NCBI GenBank assembly: GCA_024280455.1
Contig: JAJRQC010000067.1
Span: 1-32,344, forward strand
Origin: Deltaproteobacteria bacterium
GTDB lineage: Bacteria; Desulfobacterota; Desulfobulbia; Desulfobulbales; Desulfobulbaceae
DNA length: 32,344 nucleotides
Reading direction: 5' to 3'
A program made the position numbers and the translations under genes. Positions within the stretch are counted from its first letter, which is position 1, and each line of letters begins with the position of its first letter. The notes under the pieces were generated by a model. The model did not search any database, was not told the origin of the DNA, and was given only the letters and a program-made list of their open reading frames with translations. Below are positions 16,233 through 26,386 of the stretch, piece after piece.

Positions 16233-18629
16233 ATGCGTACTTTCTTTTTCATTTTGACCTGTTTTTTCTGTTTCTGTTGTTCGTCTTTTTTTTCACTGCC
16301 CTTTGCCCATGCATTGGAAGCGGCACAAGAGGTCTCTGGAGCAACAGCGGTGATAGCTCTTGATGAGGTCAGGGGAGCTGATCAGCTGGATTCAGTGCTG
16401 GCCAAGCTCAGTGATGAGCAGGTTCGTTCGCTGCTGATTGCCGAATTGCAGAGAGATGTTGTCAAAAAAGAAGATGGGCAGGATAAGAAAAAGGGCGGTT
16501 TTGTTGCCTGGGTTGCCCGGGGCCTGCATATCCTTGACGGTGAGGATGGCAATGCTTTAGGAGAAAACCTGCGACGGGCCTGGCGCCACGCACGTACTCT
16601 GCCGACAGATCTCAACTGGGTCCTCAGGCAGTTTGCAGCTGATTCTTCCGTAACTACGGCCTGGAAAAATATTGGTATCCTCTTCCTGCTTTTCTTTGCA
16701 GCCTTTCTCATTGAGTTGATGTTCAGCGGCGTCACCGGCCGGGTCAGGAAACAATTCCAGGAACAACTGACACCTGAACTCGAAGGCATGATGCGTTTCT
16801 GGGCCGCAGTGCTCCAGCAGTTGCCGGCACTGGTTCATCTGCTTATTTTTACCGGTACCTCATTCCTGCTCTATTTCTGGAGCCCTGCATCTGAACTTCA
16901 ACCTCTTCGTTTCCTCTTTCTGGCCCTGCTGTTTATTATCGCAGGTGTACGTCTGGTTCGGCGTCTGTCCTTATTTTTCTGCTCGCCTGAGCAGCCTAAG
17001 CTCCGGTTGTTGCCGATCACTGATGATGGCGCGCGTCGTTTACATAACAGCACCTTTTTTTTCTCTACCTATCTTATTTCCGTTATTTCCCTGCTGGCCC
17101 TTTTGCGTGAGGTTGGTGTGCAGAGGGAATCCGTGTCCCTTCTTGCTATTGGTTCGGCGACGGTGTTGCTCCTGTTAATCGCCCTGGTTTCTTTGCTCAA
17201 CCGGCAACAGGTCGCGGATTATATTCTTTCCGGAGAAGAGCGTCATGGCGGTGCCGGCTGGCTCATGCAGCAGTTCGCCGGGCTGTGGCATGTGCTGGTT
17301 TTTGGCTATCTGATAATGATTTGGGGCTTTCTGCTGTATAATGAATTCAGCGGCAGCGGCAGGCAGAATGGTGCCTTCCTGCTCAGCCTGTTTATTCTCC
17401 CTGTCTTTTTAATCATGGACCGCATTGCCGGCTGGGTGGTCCGTTCGGTTGTCAAAGCCTTGCGCATTTATGATCTTGTACCTGATGAGAACAGTGAGAC
17501 CTGGGAAGAAGAGTTTGCCGAACTGAAGCGCAGAGAACAGCAGCTGGTGAGTCGGGTCTGGCAAGTGGCCCGTCTGGGAATTTTTGGCGCCCTCGTGGTC
17601 TGGATGCTCAGCTTCTGGGGCTATCATATCCCCTATGCCCGCGCTATTGTCAATGCAACTTTTGACATTCTTCTGACCCTGACCCTGGCCCTTGTCTTCT
17701 GGAGAGTAGCCTCGAGCTATATTGAACGAAAGATCAGGGAGGCTACTCCGGAAGAGGAGGAAAACGAGGCCCAGGATGATGAGTGGGGCGCAGCTGCAAC
17801 CCGGGGCCGTGGATATACCCTGTATCCCATGGTCCGCAAGTTTCTGGGCACGGTGCTGGTTGTTATGGTCACCATGATTGTTCTCTCCTCCCTTGGGGTT
17901 GATATCGGGCCCCTGCTCGCCGGTGCCGGCGTGATCGGTCTGGCTATCGGTTTTGGGGCCCAGAAACTGGTTTCCGATGTTTTTTCCGGCTTTTTCTACC
18001 TGCTCGATGATGCCTTTCGGGTGGGGGAATATCTGCAGGCGGGTTCAGTGTCCGGGGCGGTGGAGGCCATAACCCTGCGCAACGTTATGCTCCGTCATCA
18101 CCGCGGTATGCTGCAGATTGTTCCCTACAGCGAACTGGGGGCAATCACCAACTTCATGCGCGGCGGCATCGTAGTGAAGTTTAATCTGGAATTTCCCTAT
18201 GATTCCGATATAGATCAGATCCGTAAGATTATTAAAAAGGTCGGCCAGGCCATGCTGGAGGATCCGGAGTTCGGCAAGGATTTTATCCGGCCGGTCAAGT
18301 CTCAGGGCGTGCGCGAGATTACCAATTCGGTGATGGTAATCCGGGTCAAGTTTACGGCCCAGCCCGGCACTCATTTTGTTATCCGCCGTGAGGCCTATCG
18401 TCGCAGTACCGAGGCCCTGGCGGCCAAGGGTATTCATTATGCCCATCGCAAGGTTATTGTCGAACTCCCTCAGGATGAGGAAGAAGATCACAAGGCGACC
18501 CCGACGGCACAACAGGTGCAGCGGGCGCTTGAAGCCGGGGGCGCCGCCGGTCAGGCAGCCATGGAGGCCGATGCGGCTAAAAAGGCGGATTCAGACGGCA
18601 GCAGCGGCCCTGCCCTGCCTGGGATGTAA
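16233..18629 (+). CDS. Large MscS-family mechanosensitive channel
   Basis: A 798-residue inner-membrane channel. The start at 16233, after AGGGCGG, opens a very hydrophobic Phe/Cys-rich signal peptide ending near Ala-His-Ala-Leu-Glu. An N-terminal periplasmic segment with a Lys/Asp/Glu-rich stretch is followed by about ten membrane helices. The MscS core comes near the C-terminus: pore helix Gly-Ala-Gly-Val-Ile-Gly-Leu-Ala-Ile-Gly-Phe-Gly-Ala-Gln, then Val-Gly-Glu-Tyr-Leu and Gln-Ile-Val-Pro-Tyr-Ser. Arg-His-His-Arg-Gly in the beta domain replaces more usual residues. The Ala/Gly-rich C-terminal tail is low in complexity. It resembles the enlarged MscK/YnaI/YbiO-type channels that open under hypo-osmotic stress. 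It is 169 bp after the efflux operon and probably transcribed separately. Confidence 0.9.
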   Translation: MRTFFFILTCFFCFCCSSFFSLPFAHALEAAQEVSGATAVIALDEVRGADQLDSVLAKLSDEQVRSLLIAELQRDVVKKEDGQDKKKGGFVAWVARGLHILDGEDGNALGENLRRAWRHARTLPTDLNWVLRQFAADSSVTTAWKNIGILFLLFFAAFLIELMFSGVTGRVRKQFQEQLTPELEGMMRFWAAVLQQLPALVHLLIFTGTSFLLYFWSPASELQPLRFLFLALLFIIAGVRLVRRLSLFFCSPEQPKLRLLPITDDGARRLHNSTFFFSTYLISVISLLALLREVGVQRESVSLLAIGSATVLLLLIALVSLLNRQQVADYILSGEERHGGAGWLMQQFAGLWHVLVFGYLIMIWGFLLYNEFSGSGRQNGAFLLSLFILPVFLIMDRIAGWVVRSVVKALRIYDLVPDENSETWEEEFAELKRREQQLVSRVWQVARLGIFGALVVWMLSFWGYHIPYARAIVNATFDILLTLTLALVFWRVASSYIERKIREATPEEEENEAQDDEWGAAATRGRGYTLYPMVRKFLGTVLVVMVTMIVLSSLGVDIGPLLAGAGVIGLAIGFGAQKLVSDVFSGFFYLLDDAFRVGEYLQAGSVSGAVEAITLRNVMLRHHRGMLQIVPYSELGAITNFMRGGIVVKFNLEFPYDSDIDQIRKIIKKVGQAMLEDPEFGKDFIRPVKSQGVREITNSVMVIRVKFTAQPGTHFVIRREAYRRSTEALAAKGIHYAHRKVIVELPQDEEEDHKATPTAQQVQRALEAGGAAGQAAMEADAAKKADSDGSSGPALPGM

Positions 18630-18648
18630 CGAGGCGGAATTGCAAATC

Positions 18649-18805
18649 GTAAATATTCGGGTTAGTACCCAATTGGTACCCAAGCCACTACGTTGTAAAT
18701 ATTTGGGTAGTGCCCCAGGTTCGCTCAAGCCCGCTTGAGAGCTATATTGGGTCATATGCGAAGAAGCGGGATCGGGCGAAGATGGGGTGCTAACCGAATA
18801 TTTAC
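18649..18805. repeat. Three-copy GTAAATATTyGGGTTAGtrCCC repeat in a gene-free gap
   Basis: Two direct copies lie at 18649-18670 (GTAAATATTCGGGTTAGTACCC) and 18694-18715 (GTAAATATTTGGGTAGTGCCCC). An inverted copy is at 18784-18805, and the flanking TGCAAATC is also mirrored. The outer pair bounds about 157 bp between a channel gene and the end of the regulator gene. The arrangement suggests a small non-autonomous mobile element or a structured RNA; no transposase is seen. The remaining part of the 18630-18968 gap shows nothing recognisable. Confidence 0.5.
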
Positions 18806-18968
18806 TGCAAATCAATACCCCTTCCTGTCAGGGATATCATCGCTTGTTCAGGCGAATTATAGAACACAATGATATGTTATGTATTCGCCGGATCCTAAAA
18901 CCCTTCGTTATTGGGCGATGGTATCCTTTGTTGCCGGTTGAAATGAACCCCTGTTCGATTCACTCTCG

Positions 18969-21900
18969 TTATGATGGCGACGCCGCGATCTGAAACAGGA
19001 GGTCGTCGATTTCTTCCTGATTATACTCCAGGTCCCGAAGCGTCTGCCGGTACTGCTGGAGTGTCTCTTTGGCCTTAAGCATTTTTCCGGAACGGATATA
19101 CAGGCCATAGAGCAGGGTAATCAGCTGATCATCCATTCGATTGATCTGCAATACCTTGTTGACAACCTCTATGGCCTCCTCGGTACAATCCGATTCCGCC
19201 AGGATGATACCGTACGTATGCCCGGTTTTGGCCAGGATCTGGAGCAGCTGGTCGTACAGATCCGCGGTCTCGCCGATGAAAAGATCACTCCCTGTTACCA
19301 TGTTGCTGTCCCATAAGTGCAATGCCCGGTAAAAGGCATTGCCGGCCTGCCAGAATTGCTCCGCCCGTGCATGGTTCAATCCTGCTCTGGCCAGCTTGGC
19401 AAAGCTGGTCCCGTCAATGCGGCAGTTGTCCAGGCAGAGGAAACCTTTCTGCATGCTCAGGTACTTTGTGACCGGGCAGGGCAGCACCTGAGCCAGAACT
19501 TTACGCAACCGCATAAGCAGAGTGTCCAGTTTGGCCCTTGCCTTTTCCGGTGAACTGTCCGGCCACAGAGTCAGCTGGATTTTTTCCTGACTGATCTTTT
19601 GATCCTTGCCGGCAAGGACCAGGGCCATGAGGCTCCGTTGCGCAGGGGTAAGCTTTTCGGCGGTGAGTATAGTCTTGCCTTCGATATTGAGGGCAAACGA
19701 ACCTAAGATGGTGATGTCGAGCAACGGATAGGCCGAACCCTTCTTGTCAAAAAAGATGCCTAGTCGTTTTCCGGCCAGCCTGTCAGCAAATTCAGGCAGG
19801 ATGCCTGCCTGGAAGGCTTCGCTCAGGAGCTCCCGCATGAAATCAGGTTCCCAACTCCAGAAATAGGTGTAGTCGTTTTTTTCCATGAAGTTGAGCCCGG
19901 CCTGCAGGTCATTGAGCATGGCTTCCCTGCAACCCTGCAGCCGGTATACCCACGCCCGCTGCAACAGGGCCGCCGCTGCCATGTAGTCCGACGGCAGACG
20001 TCCGGCCTGCCGCAGGGCCGTGGTCAGCAGTTCCTGGGCCTCATTATGGAGTCCTATTCGGGCCAGGGTCGCTCCATGGATAACTTTACAGAAGGTGTCG
20101 TAGAATGGTCCGCCTGCAACCTGGCGCAACTCGGCCGCCTCGGTGACGGCTTTTTCCGCGCCGTCTTTTTTCCCCTGCAGGGCCAGGATATACCCGTGCC
20201 ACTGCAGGAGTTGGCTGCGCATGTGAGGAGTTTCCGCGGTTGCCGAGATCTTGCCGCCCATCTCCAGTAGCCGTTCCGCTTTGTCATACTCGCCCGCTTC
20301 GACCAGACCTGCACCTGCCCAGATGTAGAGGTATGGGGCGGCAACGGTCTGTTCCACCACATGGTTGTCGATGGAGTTGCGCAACAGTTGCTGCTGGTGC
20401 TCCAGGTTGATGAAGTCGCCATGTTTGCTCAGGTAATTCAGATGGAGAACCCGCAGGGTCAGCTTGTTGGACATGCCCACTAACGGGTCATGGAGCAGGG
20501 CGTAGGAAGTTTCGATTTCTTGCAGGCAGCTCTTGTAGTTGCCGATCAGTGATTCGATATACCCGCAGGTGAAGCGGGTGGAGGCAATGCCGTTACGGAT
20601 ATCATTTCTGGTTGCCAGATCCCTGGCAATTGTTGCATAGGCCTTGGCCTGTTTCATCCGCGAGATAAAAAAGCAGTAACCCGCTCCCAGATTTCGGGCG
20701 ATCACTATCTGTGCATGCAGGGGGAGGTCGTTTTGGTTTTTGGAAAACAGTTCTTCGGTTCGGGGCAGCAGCAGAGCTCCGGTATGATACAGGCCGGAAA
20801 CAACAAAGTGGTAATAAATGAGATAGGAAAGAGCAAGGAGCTCGCCTGTTTCTTCTTCTGTGATGATGAATCTGTTGCGGGCAATTTCCAGTAGGGATTG
20901 TGTTTTTTTTGGGTGAAAGTCGGAGTAAAGCATACCGGTAAAGAGGGTCAGCCAGGCATAGCTGACGAGCTTGTCTTCCGGGATGGATTTGAGCAGGGTC
21001 AGCAGGGTGATGACTCTGTTCTTTGCCATCATGTGCAAACCTTCCCGGCGAAGAATGTCTTCCATGACCTGAAAGTTTTCCTCTTTACGATAACAGAGCA
21101 GAGCCTGCTCCAGGGCTCCTTTTTCCAGGTAATATGAGGCGGCAATGCTGTAAATGGATTTGATTTCATCCTTGCTCAGGTATTTGTTGGCCCGTTCCTG
21201 GAGAAATTACTGAAAGAGATGGTGAAAACGAAATACGGTCTGCTGCTCATCAAGCGGATAGATGAAAAAGTTATCAAGCATCAGGTCGGTCAGGATGGCA
21301 CCTGTATCTTCCCGGGCGGTTATTGTGGCGGCAAGGTCAACCGGGATTTCACTGAGCAGGGAAAGACGCATCAGGATGGTATGCAGATCCTCCGGGACGT
21401 GGCCGAGTATTTCATGACGGAAGTAGGTCAGAATCTGATCTGAGGAAAGGTCGGCGGGCAGCCGGGTTCCGGTATTTGATGATATGGAAGGCCTCTGATG
21501 CCTGTCCGCATGTGCGGCCAGCAGGATGCCCATGATCCATCCGCTGGTCTGCTGTCGAATCAGCTCGGCATCACTTCTGGATATCTGTTGTTTGAGTACA
21601 CGGCTGAAAAGCATTTCCACTTCCTGCAGGGACAGGCTGAGATCCTGGTTCTGCAGCATACAGACATCGGTCCCGTAACGGAGCGTTCTGGCGGTCAGGG
21701 ACAGCGCTTTGCGGCTGATCAGGATGAAATGCAGGCGTGGGGGAGAGGTGTCGATAATGTGGCTGAGCAGGTTGTTGAGCAACGGTGCCTGTTCACCAAG
21801 ATGGAGGTCATCAAAGACAATGTAGAAATCACCGGCAAGATGTCGGTCAAGATCGGTGAGGAGAATATTGGCGCAACGGGTTACATCCAGAGGGCCGATT

Positions 21901-22286
21901 TCACCCTGATGCATGATAAGGGCGAGCTGGGGTGACTTGAAACCCGGCAGTTTCTGCTGCAGGTTGTCCAGCAGGGCGGAAAGAAGCAGGACCGGGTCGG
22001 CATCTTCAGGCCCGATCTGGTACCAGGCAAAGCGGAGGTTGAAGTGGTGCAGAAACTGTGCCGCCAGGGTGGATTTTCCCTGGCCTGCCTGGGCTTCGAT
22101 GATAACGGCTTTTTTTGTGCAGGCGGTCTTGCCGAGCAGTTTGGTGATCAAGGATGAACGAAACAGACTTGATTCCGGGTCGACCTGGGGCGGATAAAAC
22201 TTGTTGGAAGAAATTTCCTGCTGCAGGTTAAGAGTTGGTTGCATGGCCAAGAATAGAGTGCTTTGGCAGGGTATCGGAAGAAGCAC
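18969..22286 (-). pseudogene. MalT-like STAND ATPase regulator with C-terminal SARP/BTAD module, split by an in-frame TAA
   Basis: Two open pieces (22286-21207 and 21065-18969) lie in one reading frame, separated by a single TAA at 21209-21207. The 47 codons between are open and continue the family sequence: Phe-His-His-Leu-Phe-Gln, stop, Phe-Leu-Gln-Glu-Arg. Together they would make 1105 residues. The N-terminal ATPase has Walker A (Ala-Gly-Gln-Gly-Lys-Ser-Thr, about 67-73) and Walker B (Phe-Tyr-Ile-Val-Phe-Asp-Asp, 154-160). A helical TPR-like region follows, then about residues 850-960 a winged-helix domain (Leu-Thr-Pro-Ala-Gln-Arg-Ser-Leu-Met) and a BTAD-type helical domain. The start is uncertain: GTG 22286 or ATG 22244, neither with a clear ribosome site. 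Only this one lesion is seen, so the break is recent, or a sequencing error. Targets are unknown; it lies just downstream of the secreted protein gene in the same direction, past a terminator. Confidence 0.82.
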
Positions 22287-22371
22287 GGGAGGACTGCTTC
22301 ACAAGCTGCCGACGGATTCTTTTTTTTATTCAGCAGCTTGTTGATTACAGGGTTTTTATGGATGTGTCAAA

Positions 22372-22403
22372 GAAAAACCCGGAGGCCGGACCGGCCTCCG
22401 GGG
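22372..22403 (-). terminator. Rho-independent terminator of the secreted protein gene
   Basis: CCCGGAGGCCGG (22378-22389) and CCGGCCTCCGGG (22391-22402) form a perfect 12-bp inverted repeat. Read on the minus strand it is followed by TTTTTC, 26 bp past the stop codon. Confidence 0.9.
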
Positions 22404-22428
22404 CTGGGTTCTTCTTCCTGATCAGTGC

Positions 22429-25400
22429 TTATTCTGAAAGGATGGCGATAAAACCGGCGACTTCCGTTGTATGTGCAACTTTCGAGTCTTTGGACTGCTC
22501 TTCTTCCACCAGGACCTGAAGGCCTGCAGCTTCATTGCTGATGGTTCTCAAGGTCGAGGTGTCTCCGCCATCGGTGGTCTGCATGTCGGTGTAGAGCAGG
22601 GGCCTGGTGTTGAACCCGGCTGCGTAGCTCAGAGTTTTTGTCGCATGGGTCACGGTGTCTGCGCTGCGGCCGACTTCATATCGAAGACCGTTTTCACTGC
22701 CGCTGGAGGGCTCCCAGGCGATATAGGCCAGAGATTCGATCAGGTGGCTTTTAGTGTTTATCTCCTGTTCCTGGAGCTTGCATTCAAAGCCGTTGGTATT
22801 GATATTTCGGATTCTGGCCGTAACCGTGTCCGCCTCGTTGGAGCTGTCGACCGAGGTGATGACTACCGGAGTCTGCGAAAAGGTCTGGTTAAATGACCGG
22901 CTGTCATAGGTGCTGGTGGCGCTGGTTGAAAAAGTCCCGGCTTCGACCTGCGTTCCATCGGCCAGGGTATAATGTCCTGCTTCCATAACCAGGTAACTGA
23001 CCTGTTCCACGGTATGGGTACCATCAAGATATTCGTATTCCTGCAGGCGGAGGTCAAAGCCGGTAGCTGTTACATTGTCGATCCGAACCACGCATGGGTC
23101 ACCGCCGTTCTTACTGACCAGGCGGGCAATGATCACCGGGTTGGTGAAGGTGGTGGTGAAGTTCACCCTAACCCATGTGGAGTCCACATCAACCTCGCCA
23201 CCATCCATAATCGGAAAGCCCGGGACCGAGGCTGGGTCGGCGGGATCAAACCCGGCGGCAATTTCCGAACCATCAGCCATGCCGTCGTTATCGGAATCCT
23301 GGTCAAGGAGGTTGATCAGACCGTCATTGTCAAGGTCGGCATACCAGGAGCTTCCCTGTTCCTGCCAGTAGGTTATTTCGGCCCCATCATCAATGCCGTC
23401 ATGATCGGTGTCGGCAACCCCGGGATGGGTGTTGTAGATACTTTCTTCGTCGCTTGTAGAAAGAGTATCTCCGTCTGGATCGCCGGCCGGGTCATAGGCG
23501 GCAATGGAAATATATCCGCCCCGTTCCGTGGTATGGGCGAGCTCGGAATCCCGGGACTGCTCTTCACTGACAAACACGTCTATACCCTCAATCGTACTGG
23601 TGTTGATGCGGGGGGTCGCCGTGTCGCCGCCATCGGTGGTCTGCATTGCTGCAAGAACCATGGGCAGTTCGATGAACCTGCTGGTGTATTTGATCGGATA
23701 GGCATTGGCCGTAATCTGATCCCCGGTAACGGCAACTTCATACTGCATGTTGCCGAATCTACCGGTTGACGGCTCCCAGGCAAGGTAACAGGCGGTTTCC
23801 TCGGCATGGGTGGTGGCGTTTATTTCCTGCTCACGCATCATGAATTCAAAACCGTTGGTTGTAATATTTCTGACTCTTGTCGTAACGGCATCTGTTTCAT
23901 TGACCGTATTGACGGCGGTCATGACAACCGGAGGCGTCGACATGGGCTGGAGAAAGGAGAGTGCGGAAAAGGTTGATGCACCGGAGGTGGAAAAACAGCC
24001 GGCTTCAATCAGAGTCCCGTCATCCAGGGTGAAGGTTCCGGCTTCGGCCACCATTAAGGTGATGGTCTCAACGGGATGCTGACCATCCAGGCTGTCCCAT
24101 TCCTGGAAACGAAGTTCCAGGCCGTTGGATGTTACATTCTTGACCCGGATAACACCGGTTTCACTACTGGTGAAACTTGAGGCTCCGGCGATAACCACCG
24201 GGTTTGTAAAGGGGCTGTCATAACTGACCGCTTGCCAGTTGGAATCCACCTGCAGCTCATGGAGTTCAAAACGAAATCCTGTTGTGCTTTCAGTGAGTGT
24301 GATTGCAACTGTTGCAATGTTGGAGCCACTGCTGCCGTCATTTGCCGTAAAGGTGAAACTATCAGTGCCTGCAGCATCCTGACGGGCAGTATAGGTAAAG
24401 GTACCGTCGGCATTGATGCTGACATCCCCTTGGGCGGCAGCTGAAGCCACGGCAAAGGTCAGGTTGTCTCCATCCGGATCTGCTGCAGTCAACAGGCCGC
24501 TTGTCGTGCTTCCGGCAACAACCGAGAGGGACTGGTTGTCGGCTGTGGGTGTATCGTTGACCGGGTTGACGGTAATGGTGATAGTTGCAATGCTTGAATC
24601 TGCGGTTCCGTCGTTGACCTTAAAGGTAAAGGTGTCGGTTCCGTTTGCGTTTCCAGTTGGGGTGTAGGTGAATGTTCCATTTGCGTTGACGGTCACCGTA
24701 CCGCTGCCCGGCTGGGCAACCAGTGCGTAACTCAGAGTGTCCCCGTCAATATCAGAGGCGTTGAGCTGCCCACTGAGCGCGGTATCCTCATCCGTGGCAA
24801 GGCTTGCCGCCTGTGCGACCGGCGGATCATTAACCGGATTGACCGTGATGCTAATGGTTGCTGTGTTTGAGTCGGCGGTTCCATCACTAACCTTAAAGGT
24901 AAAGGTGTCGGTTCCGTTTGCGTTTCCAGTTGGGGTGTAGGTGAACGTTCGATTTGCGTTGACGGTCACTGTGCCGCTGCCCGGCTGGGCAACCAGTGCG
25001 TAATTCAGAGTATCGCCGTCAATGTCAGAGGCGTTGAGCTGTCCACTGAGCGCGGTATCCTCATCCGTGGCAAAGCTTGCCGTCTGTGCAACCGGCGGAT
25101 CGTTGAGCGGATTGACGGTGATGGTAATGGTTGCGGTGTTTGAAATACCGTTATCGTTGGTGGCCGTGAATGAAAAACTATCCCGGCCATTGAAATCGGG
25201 CAGCGGATGATAGGTGAACTGTCCGGTGGCATTCTCGATAGTCAGTGTTCCGTGGACAGGATTGGTTGGAACTGCATATTGCAGCGGCAGCCCGCTTGGA
25301 TTGTCTACTGAAAGAGCACCGGTAACTGGAGTATCTTCATTGCCGCTGACGGAGCTGTTGGCGGCGGCTGGAGGGGTAGTGCTGCTGTTGATGGTATAGG

Positions 25401-26334
25401 TTATAACCAGTTTGGGGCGGATATCGGTATTGCTGTTTTCCGACGCTGCAAACGTTCGGCCGGTTTCCGTTGCCATTTCACTCTGGCCATTGACCAGCAG
25501 GCCGTAATTGCTTTGCGGGTCGGCAACCCAGTCGCGAACCATGGAGGTGATCAGCCAGGAGCGATAGCCGTTGGTGTTGTCAAGGGTGGCGGTGTCTTCC
25601 GCCGGAGCGATATCGGCCAGTCCAAGCGGAATGTCGTTGTAGGTGGTTCCGGCAGGAACACTGTTCCAGGCAGTCCCTGCGGCTGCATTGGTGCCGGAAA
25701 CCTCACCGATTACCGGATTATGTCCGGTTATTTTATGGACCGTGTTGCTGTAGCTTGTTTCTCCCTGGGTAGCTGTCTGGTAGAGATAAAGTCGTGCTTC
25801 AACGATAGTAGCACTTGCAGGAATGGTACTGAGGTTGGTTTTCAGTATAATAGTATTGGCTACCTTATGCGGCGAGGGTGAAGACCAGGACCATGTAGAC
25901 AGGGTTTCGGAGCCGTCGAGAACCTGGTCGTTGATATTGGTGAAGGTATCGGCAAGGGTGCCGGGGTAATCGGCTCCCGGTGTATTGCCGAATATCTTGG
26001 TAATACTGTCAACTGCGGCGGGGACAGTATGAATAATTTCAATAGAATAATCACTTTCCAGGCCGTTACTGTCGTACGCTGTGGCGGCAAAGTAGTAGGT
26101 TTCCCCTTCGATAAGATTATCAACAGTGGCCTGGATTCTGCCGTTTACCGGGGCGGGCAGCCCGGCATCAATTACGTTTGTGTAATTACGAGACGAGATT
26201 CCGTAATAAACTTTGTAACCTGCCAGATTTGTTTCACTATTTGGCAGCCAGCTGAACGTAGCCTGTGCGGCCATGACTGGAACTGAAAGGGAACAAAAGA
26301 AAAAAAGACTGAGTAAAAAACGCTGCAGAAACAT
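22429..26334 (-). CDS. Large secreted multidomain protein: FN3, DNRLRE, four cadherin-like repeats, two lectin-like triplets
   Basis: A 1301-residue exported protein, probably a cell-surface or matrix adhesin. Order: signal peptide 1-23 (Val-Met-Ala-Ala-Gln); fibronectin-III-like 24-105; DNRLRE/CBM96-type region 110-315; four cadherin/VCBS-like repeats 325-410, 411-501, 502-592 and 593-682 with Asp-Glu-Asp-Thr and Asp-Xaa-Asp-Gly-Asp motifs; lectin-like module 685-946; Asp-rich thrombospondin-3-like Ca2+ segment 950-1035; second lectin-like module 1043-1299. Each module holds three subrepeats of about 90 residues marked by Pro-Val-Val, Arg-Xaa-Xaa-Asn and Gln-Glu, reminiscent of H-type lectin. 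AAGGAGG lies 6 bases before the ATG. No cell-wall anchor or type I secretion repeat is seen. Expression is expected to follow cyclic-di-GMP through the riboswitch upstream. Confidence 0.88.
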   Translation of the reverse strand: MFLQRFLLSLFFFCSLSVPVMAAQATFSWLPNSETNLAGYKVYYGISSRNYTNVIDAGLPAPVNGRIQATVDNLIEGETYYFAATAYDSNGLESDYSIEIIHTVPAAVDSITKIFGNTPGADYPGTLADTFTNINDQVLDGSETLSTWSWSSPSPHKVANTIILKTNLSTIPASATIVEARLYLYQTATQGETSYSNTVHKITGHNPVIGEVSGTNAAAGTAWNSVPAGTTYNDIPLGLADIAPAEDTATLDNTNGYRSWLITSMVRDWVADPQSNYGLLVNGQSEMATETGRTFAASENSNTDIRPKLVITYTINSSTTPPAAANSSVSGNEDTPVTGALSVDNPSGLPLQYAVPTNPVHGTLTIENATGQFTYHPLPDFNGRDSFSFTATNDNGISNTATITITVNPLNDPPVAQTASFATDEDTALSGQLNASDIDGDTLNYALVAQPGSGTVTVNANRTFTYTPTGNANGTDTFTFKVSDGTADSNTATISITVNPVNDPPVAQAASLATDEDTALSGQLNASDIDGDTLSYALVAQPGSGTVTVNANGTFTYTPTGNANGTDTFTFKVNDGTADSSIATITITVNPVNDTPTADNQSLSVVAGSTTSGLLTAADPDGDNLTFAVASAAAQGDVSINADGTFTYTARQDAAGTDSFTFTANDGSSGSNIATVAITLTESTTGFRFELHELQVDSNWQAVSYDSPFTNPVVIAGASSFTSSETGVIRVKNVTSNGLELRFQEWDSLDGQHPVETITLMVAEAGTFTLDDGTLIEAGCFSTSGASTFSALSFLQPMSTPPVVMTAVNTVNETDAVTTRVRNITTNGFEFMMREQEINATTHAEETACYLAWEPSTGRFGNMQYEVAVTGDQITANAYPIKYTSRFIELPMVLAAMQTTDGGDTATPRINTSTIEGIDVFVSEEQSRDSELAHTTERGGYISIAAYDPAGDPDGDTLSTSDEESIYNTHPGVADTDHDGIDDGAEITYWQEQGSSWYADLDNDGLINLLDQDSDNDGMADGSEIAAGFDPADPASVPGFPIMDGGEVDVDSTWVRVNFTTTFTNPVIIARLVSKNGGDPCVVRIDNVTATGFDLRLQEYEYLDGTHTVEQVSYLVMEAGHYTLADGTQVEAGTFSTSATSTYDSRSFNQTFSQTPVVITSVDSSNEADTVTARIRNINTNGFECKLQEQEINTKSHLIESLAYIAWEPSSGSENGLRYEVGRSADTVTHATKTLSYAAGFNTRPLLYTDMQTTDGGDTSTLRTISNEAAGLQVLVEEEQSKDSKVAHTTEVAGFIAILSE
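24559..25104 (-). repeat. Tandem 273-bp near-identical coding repeat
   Basis: Units 24832-25104 and 24559-24831 encode cadherin-like repeats 2 and 3 of the secreted protein. The two 91-residue units differ at only a handful of positions and are also very similar at DNA level, unlike repeats 1 and 4. This points to recent duplication or gene conversion. Confidence 0.85.
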
Positions 26335-26386
26335 GGTTCGCCTCCTTCGGCGGCTCCGCTGCCATATCTCTGCGTACTGCGGGTCT

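Noticed and set aside
21207-21209. Recoded stop (selenocysteine or pyrrolysine) in the regulator
   Set aside because: The codon is TAA; those systems use TGA and TAG.
22972-23769. Long plus-strand frame opposite the secreted protein gene
   Set aside because: Antisense shadow of repetitive coding sequence; no ribosome site or family features.
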